This document shows positions 1 through 11,624 of a stretch of DNA of 64,000 nt, in pieces (the stretch's first letter is position 1; every line of letters starts with the position of its first letter). The notes below the pieces were generated by a model that saw only the letters and a program-made list of their open reading frames with translations, had not been told where the DNA came from and ran no database searches. This DNA is from Geosiphon pyriformis (taxonomy: Eukaryota > Glomeromycota > Glomeromycetes > Archaeosporales > Geosiphonaceae). Both the position numbers and the translations under genes were made by a program. Location: assembly GCA_016748015.1 (NCBI GenBank), contig JAAOMT010000659.1, positions 186,001 to 250,000 of the forward strand, in the 5' to 3' direction.

Positions 1-2044
1 CCATAGTCGCTCTATAGATCCTGCATTGACACAAATTCCAAATAAACGTATTGCCAAAGGACCTAATTCTCTAGTTGAAGAGGAAGCAAATTCCCAAAAC
101 CCCAATATATTTTCTTCAAATTGTTCATACGTTGTAAGATCAAAGGGATAATTTCGTTTTCTATATTCCTCTAGCTCAAGCAAAATGCAAATTGGCCGGC
201 ATTCAAACCAGGCCTTATAATAATAGGTAATAAATTGAGCAAGATATGTAAAGTTCAAATTTTCAGTATTAGTTCTGAACCATGTATCACGAATATTTGG
301 ATTTAAAAGAAAAGTCAACAATAATAATGGTTGTTCCCATTGCTCTCATCTTCACTCTAATTGTCAGATCATACATTGTGCCAAATCCTGATCTGAATAT
401 TCTTCCCAAATTTTCAAAATCCCACCGAAAGCTTGTAATACTTCGTAAAGACGAGCAGTATCTGATTGTAATTTGTTGAGAGCTCCACAATAAGAAAGAA
501 GCAAAAAATGCAGCCGCGTTATCGATTGCCAGAAATTGTCGTTAAGCAGAATCAATGTTATATTTCGTGGCAGATAAAGTTCATCGAGGTGGGTTGAAGG
601 TTAACTTGATTCTTCATTACCAGTTGTAAGGCCTAGAGGTAATTCATGGGTGGTAGCTAGATTCTTGAAAAATTTAATGTTAAATTAAATCTTCAATTAA
701 ATTAATAAATCTATAATTATATACTTACTCTTGAAGCTTGGCGAGATTTTATTAGACTTTTAAGACAATAACAATAAGAATTCCAACGAGTATCACCTGG
801 ACAAACCAAGGTAATATAATTCGAATATATCCGTTTTTGTAATTCTCGAAGCTTTCCAATAAAATATTAATGAACTGCGTTACTAAAATAACTGACTATT
901 GTTATTGTTTGTTTCGATGCGGTTTTGAATTCGTTAGATTCCTTGAATATATCACCCACGGCAAGATTACATTGATGAGCGAAACATGGAAGGAAAACAA
1001 ATTTTGGATATTGCAATCGTAGCCGGCGTCTGTTCAAAATAGTAATTAGAATATAAATTTTTAAAAAGAAATAATATATTATATTTACCTCGCAGCAGCA
1101 TATGCTGGTGCACTATCAGAAACAATTGCTAATAATTTAGCCCCTATATCTGACGCGTCTTTGATCATACTTTTAATTTTAGGAATAACTTCAATCATTC
1201 ATTCTCGTTCTGAGCTTATATCGATTGCCTCCCAAATTTGAACTTTGCTGGTTGATAAGATAACGAGCCAAAAATGTGTTGTTTTAGATCATTTTTCCAT
1301 CCGTCAAATGCTAAGGTAAACTTCAATGCTGTCTTCTTTTAGTTTTTGTTCACGTGACATAATCAAATTGGCTCTTTCAATATCTAGGATATGATTAGAT
1401 AGAGCACGTCGGCCAGGAAGGATTAGAGTTGGATTTAGAAACTTAAAAAACTCTTTATTTGCTGGATTTGTCATCTATTGGAAAGCCCATCCATTTGATA
1501 TTTTCATGTGAAGCAATATTTGTTCAAATTTTGGTTTCTCTTTTGCCGTAATTTTTCTAACAACAAAATTACTTATCGAATTCGATCGTGTTCTTCTTGA
1601 ACTTTGAGATGATGTAAGCATGGTAGAAGAAACATTGGAGATTACATCGCTTGTGTGAATATCATCGTCTATTAAAAAATTTAATTATTTATGTCTAACA
1701 CAACATACAGAATTACTAACTACTCACCTGATATGCTAGTGTTTCGGCGTTTTTTTGAACTTTGAGAAGTATCTGTTTCATTATCCGTCTTATTACAATA
1801 CGCGTCTACCACTTCTTGAGATTCTAGCTTAGCACAAAAATACGTGGATTTTTTTAGGTGATTTCGGACAGTATTTTTTTTTATTAGTGACCAGGTTTTT
1901 TAGAGCTTCTTCTTGACCGAGAGCTTCATCGCAAGCTTTGCATGTGCCGTAAGTATTGTGTTTATTCGTAGCTTTTACGCCAAGTATAATGATATCGTTC
2001 GTAAACCTATGTTTTCTGGGACCACCAATATGTCGTCGAGCCAT
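1..2044 (-). pseudogene. Decayed BED-finger / hAT-type transposase-like gene (ribonuclease H-like fold), cut by window edge
   Basis: Read on the minus strand, the gene starts with MARRHIGGP at 2044 and a BED-like finger (CKAC, then an H and a C). It continues through a domain with FFKFLNPTLILPGRR and a block FVFLPCFAHQCNLAVGD, and ends at the window edge in SIERLW, typical of the hAT C-terminal dimerisation region. Probable introns are complement(1668..1728), complement(1036..1089) and one near complement(657..729), each GT-AG. It is broken: a nine-T run at 1874-1882 shifts the frame inside the finger, and in-frame stops lie at complement(1475..1477) and complement(1199..1201). Glomeromycete genomes hold many such ribonuclease H-like transposase derivatives. 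No terminal inverted repeats were found, so it could be a domesticated gene that later decayed. Confidence 0.75.
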
Positions 2045-2645
2045 TTTACATGAGGTGTAATATTATCATTCAGTTGGGTCCAGTGACTATATCTAGGTCT
2101 TTAAATTAGATTCTTAATCAATTGTTGATTACTTAAAAAATCTTTATTATTCGTTGTCAGTTACTATATTTTTATTTCATATCTGCTGTTGAAACTAGAT
2201 TGAAGATATATTCAGCAACGAAAAATATTTTTTTTATACTATTTATTTCCTTCCCTAACCAGGAAACCAATTAAAAAAAAATTTATATTCCTATTTGCTT
2301 AAAGGTTCTTCCTTGGTGGTGAGAGGGAGAAATCATTGCAAATCACCACTCATTGTCTTTTTGCTATTTTCCATATAAATAAATAGGTTTTTCTACATCA
2401 CTTTTCAAATTTTATGCTCCTATAATTAGTTGGGTGATGATTTAAATTCTAATTGAGAATTCCATTTCTGATTTCGATTAGCCTGAAAAAAGTTCCTTGT
2501 TCCCCCACATGCACGACAGAAATCTTGGAATTTTTTAAAACTTTAATTGTTAATAATAACACCTCTCGATCACATATTTGTATAAAAGTCTCTAAAAACT
2601 GCATATTGAAGTATTAATATTTCATAGCTTTTTTATATCTCACCA
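2045..2645. other. AT-rich intergenic stretch
   Basis: Lies between the divergent hAT-like pseudogene and the BTB-TLDc gene and so should hold the latter's promoter. TATA-like runs such as tataaaa near 2580 are present, but none can be singled out. No coding signal was seen. Confidence 0.5.
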
Positions 2646-4139
2646 ATGGGACCCCAACAATACTTTCACGCTTTATCCAATGATTTCGGGAATCTCTTTG
2701 ACAGTCAAAAGTTTTCTGATGTTAAAATTATAGTTGGCGAAGCGCCTAATATTAGAACTTTTCAAGCTCATTCACAAATTTTAGCAGCAAGATCACCCTA
2801 TTTTGCTGTAGCACTCTCTAGTAATTGCGTTAAAAGAGAAAACAATACCATTATCTTTGATAAACCTAATATTTCACCCAAAATTTTTGAGATAATTCTC
2901 AGGTAAAGGTTTTCATTTACTTTAAAGCATTTTTGCCAACATAAATTCATATGTTTTATTTTCCTGCACAGATATATTTATAATGGCGAGATTTCTCTTG
3001 ATAAACATGGAGTACCTACCATTTTAGAATTGCTTGTTATCGCTGATGAGCTTATTCCAGAAAACTTTATTGATCCCCTTGAAGAATATTTGATTGAACA
3101 CCATGCAAAAGAGTTAGAAGAAAATTTCGCCACTTTACAAAAAACTTCATTCATGCATGATTCTTTCAAAAATTTACAAAATTTCTGCACCGAAATAGCT
3201 GCTAACAATCCAGCAATAGTCTTCAACTCACAAGATTTTACCTCCCTTAATGAAAATTCACTTTCCTCAATTTTAAACCGGGATGACCTAAATATAGAAG
3301 AATCTGAAATATGGGAAAAGATTGTGGAATGGGGAGTTGCTAAATTGGATAACAATGTTCAAATGAAAAACGTTTTTGACTGGACAGATGAAAACTTTAA
3401 CGCCTTTAAGGAATCCATTGAAAGACTTTTACCTTTAATCCGGTTCTTTAACATATCTTCAGTTGACTTCTATCACAAAGTAAAACCATTTGCGAGAATC
3501 CTACCTGGAACTTTATATGAAGATCTTTTACATCATTATCTCGTACCGGGTAGTCATCAAAAGTCTGTAGATGCTCAACCATTACGATCAAATGTTGATT
3601 CAAAGCTTCTTCAATCGCATAATATAAAACAGCTTGATCATTGGATTCAAGGCAAAGATGAAAATATTCCTTTTGAAAATCAACTTGGAAATGATTTCCA
3701 ATTGTTACTTCGAGGCAGTCGAGACGGATTCACTCCAGCCGATTTTCATCGATTATGTGATGATAAAGGAGCAACAGTAAGCGTAATAAAAGTGAAACGA
3801 ACTGGTCAGGTAATTGGCGGCTATAACCCACAGTCTTGGCACTCTCGGGGAGAACGAATAGATGGAAAAGGAAGTTTTGTTTTTTCCCTTGGAGATGGCA
3901 AAGCTGAAAATGCTAAACTTAGCAAATTTGTTGGCTCACATGGACCTTATTGTGGGCTAAATCACGGACCCCAATTTAGTGTCGATATTCGTGTGTCCGG
4001 CAATGATTTTAAAAATATATCAGGGTGCTATTGTGAAAAGACAACAGATTATGAGCATGCTATAATGCCTGGATCAGAAAAGAGGGAGGTGAATTTCCTT
4101 TCCGAGGAGTATGAAGTTTTTCAAATTATAAAAAGATAA
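2646..4139 (+). CDS. BTB-BACK-TLDc domain protein (intact copy)
   Basis: Two exons, 2646..2902 and 2972..4139, joined across a GT-AG intron at 2903..2971, give 474 aa. The junction restores EIILRYIYNGE, the end of the BTB fold. Residues about 20-100 are a BTB domain (KFSDVKIIVG, FQAHSQILAARSPYF). About 130-230 are a BACK-like helical region (EYLIEHHAKELEE). About 300-470 are a TLDc domain (LLRGSRDGF, GATVSVIKVK, IGGYNPQSW, and a C-terminal EYEVFQI). Family knowledge: BTB-BACK proteins often act as Cullin-3 adaptors, TLDc is linked to oxidative-stress and V-ATPase functions, and this architecture is greatly expanded in arbuscular mycorrhizal fungi. A specific substrate cannot be inferred. A broken near-identical copy lies inverted at 6935-8420. 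Confidence 0.92.
2903..2971 (+). other. Intron of the BTB-BACK-TLDc gene
   Basis: Donor ag|gtaaag, acceptor tgcacag|at. The 69-bp intron meets a TAA at its first full codon, so retention would truncate the protein after the BTB domain. Confidence 0.9.
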
Positions 4140-4964
4140 ATTTGTTATTATCTAATTTGATTATTCATATTGTGAAGACTATTCTCTAAAAAATTTTCAC
4201 TAGCAGAATATTCTATAGGCTACTATTTTAAACCCCACAATAAATACCATATTATCTATTTTAACATCAAAAAAGCTTTAGAACTTATGAGTTCTTATTA
4301 CAGGCTAAAACCAAAAACGCTCTTTGGCTGAATAGATATAGGAACACAACTTTTGTAATTATAAACAGATCAGCCTTCTATGAAATTAAATACATACTTA
4401 TCTCTTTCTGCTAATTAAAACTATAATTTTAGATGGTGTTTTAGTTTTTTACTGGCAATAAAAAAAATACCCATTTTTTTCAGTTGCATTTGGAAAAAGT
4501 TTTCTTGATTCAAACTTAATAATAAATGTTGATAATTTATAATTGATTAATTAATAGGATGAAATGCTTTTGGAATTTATATTCTTTGATTAAAAATAAA
4601 AAAAATGGTTATAATTAAAAATTCAATTATTTATTATAATATTCTACAAGAAAGTTTAATAATACTTTAATATACTTTTAAGTATATAATTAATTTTTAA
4701 TATATTAATATATGTTATAAAACCAAATTTATATATATAAAAAGGAAAACATAGAAATATAAGTCACTTAATAAGAAAAATTTAAAAAGTATTTACAAAG
4801 TAACACAATTAAATTACAATCTTAAGTAAAAATTTTACATTGACATAATAAAAATTTTATTACTGTTAATTAAGCTTTTTTTAATAAACATAATAAAAGA
4901 TTATTCCTATTATTAATACAATTATTAAAATTATTACTTTTGATTTTAATATTGAAATTTTTTA
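4140..4964. other. AT-rich stretch without genes
   Basis: About 0.8 kb of A/T-dominated sequence downstream of the BTB-TLDc gene. No coding or structural signal was recognised. Confidence 0.5.
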
Positions 4965-4975
4965 ACAAGTTTTAT
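4965..4975. repeat. Target-site duplication of the LINE insertion (left)
   Basis: ACAAGTTTTAT, identical to 5307-5317, next to the A-tail end of the element. Confidence 0.8.
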
Positions 4976-5306
4976 TTTTTTTATTTTATATTAATGAGTG
5001 AAGTCCATTCAAATGATCTAAACTAGGAGTGAATCATGCTTTTTCTACATGTGACTAGCCACTCAGGCCAATCAGAACGACACTAAGCACCTATATGAAT
5101 GGAGACTTCGTCACCAATACCAGAAAAAAACAAACAAGACTTGCGAAACCCGAAACCAACACCAAAAGCCTCAGCAACACCCAACAATCTAACCACACCA
5201 GGGGAAAACAACATAGGAGAACCAGAAACCAAAGCTGGGATAGAACTATCACGTGGGATCAGCCCATTTTTCTCCATGAAAGCCCGGTATTTAGCACGGA
5301 CCAGCC
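4976..5306 (-). mobile_element. 5'-truncated LINE insertion (3' end of ORF2 plus tail)
   Basis: The minus strand carries the last part of a LINE ORF2 (WLVRAKYRAFMEKNGLIP, later GFGFRKSCLFFSGIGD, stop at 5083), a short 3' untranslated part and an A-rich tail (T-rich on the plus strand at 4976-4990). An 11-bp direct repeat, ACAAGTTTTAT, flanks it at 4965-4975 and 5307-5317. This is the expected product of target-primed reverse transcription: 5' truncation, A tail and target duplication. The same protein segment, heavily mutated, occurs at about 34440-34600. This copy keeps many CG dinucleotides in AT-rich surroundings and so looks young. Confidence 0.85.
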
Positions 5307-5317
5307 ACAAGTTTTAT
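5307..5317. repeat. Target-site duplication of the LINE insertion (right)
   Basis: ACAAGTTTTAT, matching 4965-4975, next to the truncated 5' end of the element. Confidence 0.8.
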
Positions 5318-6934
5318 GCAACAAAAAATTTCCATTACAATTATAAAATTGTAATTTAATAACCAATTTAATTAAAAAAAACACACAGATCAAATATTAT
5401 TTATTATTAAAATTATGATATATATTATATGTTTATTAAATGTTAAAACAAAAATAATTTTTTATATATAAAATAAAAAATGTTTTAATTTAGAAAAATT
5501 ATTATGTATTAATAATTTATTTTGTGTAAAAAAGCAATTATTAATTTTTCTATAATTTTTAAAAGTTTTATTTTTCAAGAATGTTTTTAACTGTAAAAAC
5601 AGCTAAATAAAACATTGTTAATCTAAAAAATTTTTTAAAATTCTCTAAAATGACATATTAGAATTGGTTTTTTTTCTTATTGCTTCAAATAACTAAAAAA
5701 ACCAAGCAACAAAAAAGAAAAAAATTTCTTTTTGGTTGATATTCTTATTAATCTTGTATTATTAACATTAATTATAAAATTTATTTTTATTCTGATTATA
5801 ACTAATAGTTATTTTTTAGGTTTAGATCTTAAAAACAAAAATACATTTGCCAAATCTGTTTTGAAATAATATTTGGTTATATTATTTAATAAAAAATATT
5901 TTAGTTAATTATTACCAGCTTTAAAAGCAAAATAAATTATGTTTTAATTTTTAATTTTACTTAATTATATTATAATGTTATTTAACTTTAAAAGTTGAGT
6001 TAATAATCAAAAATTTTCTCTTTTTCTTTTAAAAACACTGTTAATTTTGGTAACATTTAAAATATAATTATTTAATAATCAAAAATTTTCTAAATAAAAG
6101 TTTCAATTTAATGTTTAGTGCTTTTTTTAAGATAAAAATAGCTTACATAAAGACTGTTTTTAATTGTTACATGGTTTTCTTAATATTTAAAAACAATTTT
6201 AAACTTTTTTGTAAAAAATTTATAATTTAATTTTTTCAAATATTGTTAATAAAATTAAGCTACTTAAGTTTTTTTCTTAAATTAAAAATTTTTTGATTTT
6301 ATTGAAATTAAAATCATAGTATTTATAATAATTCTATAAAATAATTTTACATTACTTAATATCTTAAAAATCTTTTATTGACTTTCATAATTAATAAATA
6401 AATAAATTATCAGATCTTTATAACTTTTAGTATTTTTACTAATTGATCTTATTAAAGACTAGTTGGTTTTAATATCTTATATTTAAAGAATTACATTCTA
6501 ATGCTATTCAGCTATCTATATAAAAAAAATATTATTAACTGTTTATGTTTTTATCTGTCATAAATAGACACCAAAAAATTTTGTCTAATATGGTTTTTGT
6601 TTACTCTCCACCTTAGATAATTGTCCCTTAAAATTTATGAAGTTTCCTAATAATTTAGCTTTTGTTATTTATATTTCAATTTTTCCTGGCTTTTATAAAA
6701 TAAATTTAAACTCCAAAAGATTTTTTTTTATTAAAATCAATTAATATAAACAATTCTTTTATAAGTTCCAAGAAAATATTTCTAAAAAAAGATTCAGAAT
6801 AAATTGATTTAAAATAAGATTTCATTTGCAATTTTATGACTTTCTTGGAAGACTTAGAGCAATAGGCTATATAAAAATATGTAGGTACAAATTTCAAAAT
6901 TGTGAGTCTTATTAACCTAACCTTTAGAAAAGAT
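5318..6934. other. AT-rich stretch without genes
   Basis: About 1.6 kb of low-complexity A/T sequence with only short chance reading frames. Nothing recognised. Confidence 0.5.
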
Positions 6935-7642
6935 TTAATCTAAGGAATTGATTTTTGATGACGTGAAAAACTTCAGACTCTTCAAAAAAAATTCTACTTT
7001 TGTATTTTCTGTCCCAGGCATTATAATGTGCTCATAATTTGTTTTCTTTAGACAACTGCATGGAATAGATTGACTATACAAATTTGCTAAGTTTAGAATT
7101 TCCAGCTTTGCCATCTCCAAGGAAAAAAAAACTTCCTTTTCCATCTAATTATTTTTCACTTTGATTACCCTTACTGTTGCTCCTTTATCATCACATAATC
7201 GATGAAAATCGGCTGGACTGAATCCGTCTGGACTGCCTCGAAGTAGCAAATTAAAATTACTTCCAAGTTGATTTTCAAAAGGAGCATTTTCGTCTTTGCC
7301 TTGAATCCAATGATCAAGTTGTTTTATATTATGGGATTGAAGAAGCTTTGAATTAACATTTGATCGTAATGGCTGAGCGTCTACGGACTTTTGATGGCTA
7401 CCCGGTACGAGATAATGATGTAAAAGATTCTCGCAAATAGTTTTACTTTGTAATAGAAGTCAACTGAAGATATGTTAAAGAACCGGATTAAAAGTAAAAG
7501 TCTTTCAATGGATTCCTTAAAGGCGTTAAAGTTTTCATCTTTCCAGTCAAAAACGTTTTTCATTTGAACATTGTTATCCAATTTAGCAACTCCCCATTCC
7601 ACAATCTTTTCCCATATTTCAGATTCTTCTATATTTAGGTCG

Positions 7643-8250
7643 TCCCGGTTTAAAATTGAGGAAAGTGAATTTTCATTAAGGGAGGTAAAATCTTGTGAGT
7701 TGAAGACTATTGCTGGATTGTTAGCAGCTATTTCGGTGCAGAAATTTTGTAAATTTTTGAAAGAATCATGCATGAATGAAGTTTTTTGTAAAGTGGCGAA
7801 ATTTTCTTCTAACTCTTTTGCATGGTGTTCAATCAAATATTCTTCAAGGGGATCAATAAAGTTTTCTAGAATAAGCTCATCAGCGATAACAAGCAATTCT
7901 AAAATGGTAGGTACTCCATGTTTATCAAGAGAAATCNNNNNNNNNNNNNNNNNNNNTCCCGGTTTAAAATTGAGGAAAGTGAATTTTCATTAAGGGAGGT
8001 AAAATCTTGTGAGTTGAAGACTATTGCTGGATTGTTAGCAGCTATTTCGGTGCAGAAATTTTGTAAATTTTTGAAAGAATCATGCATGAATGAAGTTTTT
8101 TGTAAAGTGGCGAAATTTTCTTCTAACTCTTTTGCATGGTGTTCAATCAAATATTCTTCAAGGGGATCAATAAAGTTTTCTAGAATAAGCTCATCAGCGA
8201 TAACAAGCAATTCTAAAATGGTAGGTACTCCATGTTTATCAAGAGAAATC
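7643..8250. repeat. 294-bp direct repeat flanking the gap (7643-7936 and 7957-8250)
   Basis: Both arms start tcccggtttaaaattgagga and end tcaagagaaatc, and by eye they read identically. The most economical reading is that two contig ends overlapped and were joined through Ns without merging, so one arm is probably an artefact. Confidence 0.9.
7937..7956. other. Assembly gap (20 N)
   Basis: Exactly twenty N bases, a conventional placeholder rather than a measured gap length. Confidence 0.99.
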
Positions 8251-8420
8251 TCGCCATTATAAATATATCTGTGCAGGAAAATAAAACATATGAATTTATG
8301 TTGGCCAAAATACTTTTGAAGCAAACAAAATCCTTACCTGAGAATTATCCTTTTTAATCTAATTACTAGAAAAGTTCTAATATTGGGCACTTCACCAATT
8401 ACAATTCTAATATCAGAGAA

Positions 8421-8617
8421 ATCTTGATTAATTATATTGATTTTATGTAGAAATTTTTATTTTTTTTAAAAAAAATTTTTATGATTAGTAAAAATTAATA
8501 CATTGAATTTTTTTTAAGCTATTTAGTAAATTATAATACCAATTAGACAGTTATAATTTGGTAATAATAGTATTTGGGTATATACTGCAAACAGTCCAAT
8601 CAAGGTAGCTTAAAATC

Positions 8618-8651
<34 letters not shown>

Positions 8652-9234
8652 GTCATTATTTATTCTAGTTGGATGGTCACATTTAAAATTTTTTAATAAA
8701 AAATAAATCTCCTTATCTGTATCAAAAAAAAATGGACATACAAATGAATCAATGAATAATTAATCTATAAAATAAATTTCCAAGAAAGCAAAAACTAAAA
8801 AAAATGTGTAAATTTATCTGTTTTAAATTGTTAAATATTTTTACGGATTTCCTTAATGATTTCATTATGTTGTTCATCTTTTATAGAATTATAATCAGCG
8901 ATAATAAAATATTCTTTATTAACTATGCTTTCTACTATGATAGATTTCTTATCCAAATCGAGATGAAAATTCTTTCTAGATATACAATTCCTCAGAATTA
9001 ATTTTATTTCATTATTTTGATAGATGGAAATATTATTATTTAAAAATGTGATCTCGAAATAATTAATTTCTATTTCAAGCTCTGATTGAAATTACTTCCA
9101 TAATAGTAAGGAGGCAAGTAATATTAACAAATGAATTTTCATATTCAAAGTCTGTTCAAATTAAAAAATTAATTAAATCTATAAATATTAAATTAAAAAA
9201 TCTTAATAGAAACTGTAATCTTGTTGTTTTTTTT
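8421..9234. other. AT-rich stretch with a (TAA)n run and a short coding remnant
   Basis: Contains a TAA microsatellite at about 8619-8650. On the minus strand around 8835-8920 is a short fragment reading YFIIADYNSIKDEQHNEI, similar to a fragment near 23255-23325. No intact gene. Confidence 0.5.
8619..8650. repeat. (TAA)n microsatellite
   Basis: About ten AAT/TAA units in uninterrupted order. Confidence 0.9.
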
Positions 9235-10240
9235 TTAATTATGAAAATGGAAAGGGAATGACGAAAAATGAGAAAAAAGTATTCGAACTCTATTCAAAAG
9301 CAACAGAAGCGGGAAGCTTACTCGAACGAATCGGTCTTAGAATATATTATCAAAATCGATTCGAAATAAGAAAAAGTGGGAAAACCGAGTTCACAAATTA
9401 GTATTGAAACATATTATCGAAATGAATGAAAAAAAGCAGGAACTCTAGAAGAAACATTTGAATTCTATTTAAAAACACCAGAGGCGGGAATCAAAATGTA
9501 CAATACAACCTTGGATGGTGCTATAAAAATGGATAGGGAACCACAAAAAACCTAGAAAGAGCATTTAAACTATCCAAAAGCACCAGAGGCAAATAAATGA
9601 AGTTATTGAAGTGATTTATCATAAAATTGCTTCTTGCAAGTACATCCTTTAATTCTATGGAATAACCAAAGATGAATTTATTATGTTTTACCATTTGTGG
9701 AACACGGAAACCTCAAAGCTTTTCTAAAGTGGAATAAAGATATTTCTATGTGTAACATGTTTCTTCGTATTCTGTTTGAAATAGTTGGTGGCCTAAGATT
9801 TATACATGAATCAAAACTGGTGTGCATCCTGGAAATATCCTTGTTTTGAAAAAAAAAACCCCCCCTTAAAAGTTTTAATTTCTAATCTTGGACTCTGTCG
9901 TCTGGCGGGTTACACTCCACAGTCTGGAAAAATTTAGGGTGTTCTTGATTATCTTGTACCCGAGATTTGCAAGGGGGTTCTCATACTAAGTATAGTGATA
10001 TATACAGCTTTGCTATCATTTCATGTAAAATTATATCAGGAGAAAGATCTTTAAATAACATTGATCCTATTCACGTGCGATTTTGATGTGATTGATGGTA
10101 ATCAAAAAACATACACCTCTCAAAGTATTCAGTTGAAAATTGGCATTTTGATCAGAATTTGTGAAAAAATACTTAATTCCGAAGAGACACAATATTCTGC
10201 CCGAGATACGACAAGATATATAAGTCGATTAAATAAATAA
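9235..10240 (+). pseudogene. Decayed Sel1-repeat / protein kinase gene
   Basis: The plus strand shows Sel1-like repeats (TKNEKKVFELYSKATEAGS near 9258, and a second unit YNLGWCYKNG near 9515 followed by GTTKNLERAFKL). From about 9640 there are pieces of a protein kinase domain in shifting frames: FYGITKDEFIM, then VEHGNLKAFLKWNKDISM, then the catalytic-loop region HPGNILVLKK, then LGLCRLAGYTPQSGKI with the DLG/DFG position, then LDYLVPEI. Several frameshifts and stops separate these pieces, so it cannot make a kinase. Kinase-Sel1 combinations are common in Rhizophagus-type genomes. The original exon structure was not reconstructed. Confidence 0.75.
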
Positions 10241-11587
10241 GCACTTTAATAATTATATTGATTATTTTTATTGATATTTAACTTGGAACAGATGGAGAAT
10301 TTAAGGGAGGAATCGTTTCTTTATTTATATTTATATTCATATATGTACTTATTTTGAAATATTATATAATCAATATAATTAGAATGGAAATTTTCAAGAC
10401 ATTTTAATTTTTACAAGGTTAGCCGTTTTCATTTATTGCGTTAAATTTAAAATTTAATATGATACCTATATATAACCAATTAAATATTATATTAATTAAA
10501 ATCTATTATTTAAATATATTTAATAATAATAATATAGTTATAAAAGAGACTAGTTTAAAAAAAATTTCTTGTTAACAAATTAAAAAATTACAAAGATTAA
10601 CAATATTAAAAATTATATAATTTTAATTAAAAATTGCAAATTAAACGTGCAAATAATTCAATTAATATGATGTGTTAAAAATTTTAAAAATAATACATTT
10701 AAAAACTTGAAACCAAAATTTTTAAAATTTCTAATTTTTGGAAATTTGCTTAATTTGAAATCAATCCAATCAAAAAAAAAAATTCCAAATTTTGCAAAAA
10801 TTAAATAAAAAGTTCCAAAAGCTTAAACAACTAATAAATATGTTCAATTTATTATTATTAAAACATTCATCAACAAAAAAAAACTTACAACTAAATCGAT
10901 TCTAAAATAATTTGATTTAAAAAATTATTTATTTTTTTACATTATATTTTTTAGTTTTAATTAAAGTATCATATTATTTAAAATTATAAAAGTTCTATGT
11001 TAATAAACAAAAATATTTAATTACTAAACAAAAAATGTTTTATAATAATTTTGGTCTATAAATTACTAATGTAAATATTTTTTTGGTATTAAATTTTTGT
11101 TAATAACAGATTATTAAGTCATAATTTAACTTTAAAATAAAAAACAATAAGCAAAATAACTATTTACTTGTTAATAAAACTGATTATCAAAGCTTTAACT
11201 TAAAAAAAAACTATTTTGGATTTGAAAATTTTTTTTTTTAGATAAAAATAATTTTTTTTAAATCATAATTAACAGCAAAAAAAGAATTTATGAAAACCAA
11301 TTATATTAAAAATTTAAAATTATTAATTTAAAATAAATAAATTATGATTTATAATATGCAATACTAATTTTTTAACTAAATATTTTTGAAAAAAAAAAAC
11401 AGAATCAATTCAAAAGACATTAGCTACTTATTATTGACTTACTTTATTAAAACATCTAATATTTGTTAAAAAATCTCTTTTTCTCTCCCAAATTTAAAAA
11501 AAAGATTACTCAATATTTTTTAATTGATCTTTTGTTTGAATTAAAATAAACGTTGTTAAGCTCTTAATTTTAACTTTTTAAGAAAAA

Positions 11588-11624
<37 letters not shown>

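Larger units (their letters stand above)
6935..8420 (-). pseudogene. Broken BTB-BACK-TLDc paralogue with an assembly gap
   Basis: An inverted copy of the gene at 2646-4139. The BACK region (7896 to about 7440, and again 8270 to 7957) differs from the intact copy at only a few residues, for example LIPENF to LILENF and DWTDE to DWKDE. The ends are ruined. The BTB exon keeps only a short stretch (GEVPNIRTF) and then jumps, by internal deletion, to the end of the exon (KRIILR). Nothing upstream of about 8420 matches the BTB start. The TLDc part lacks a central block and its pieces lie in different frames. A 20-N gap interrupts the BACK region. Even with the gap collapsed, the BTB and TLDc deletions remain, so this is a pseudogene. 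Confidence 0.88.

Noticed and set aside
5095-5359. Plus-strand frames of 83 and 86 codons
   Set aside because: They are antisense shadows of the LINE ORF2 fragment on the minus strand.
7571-8262. Plus-strand frames of 140 and 114 codons near the gap
   Set aside because: Antisense to the BACK region and partly created by the N gap.
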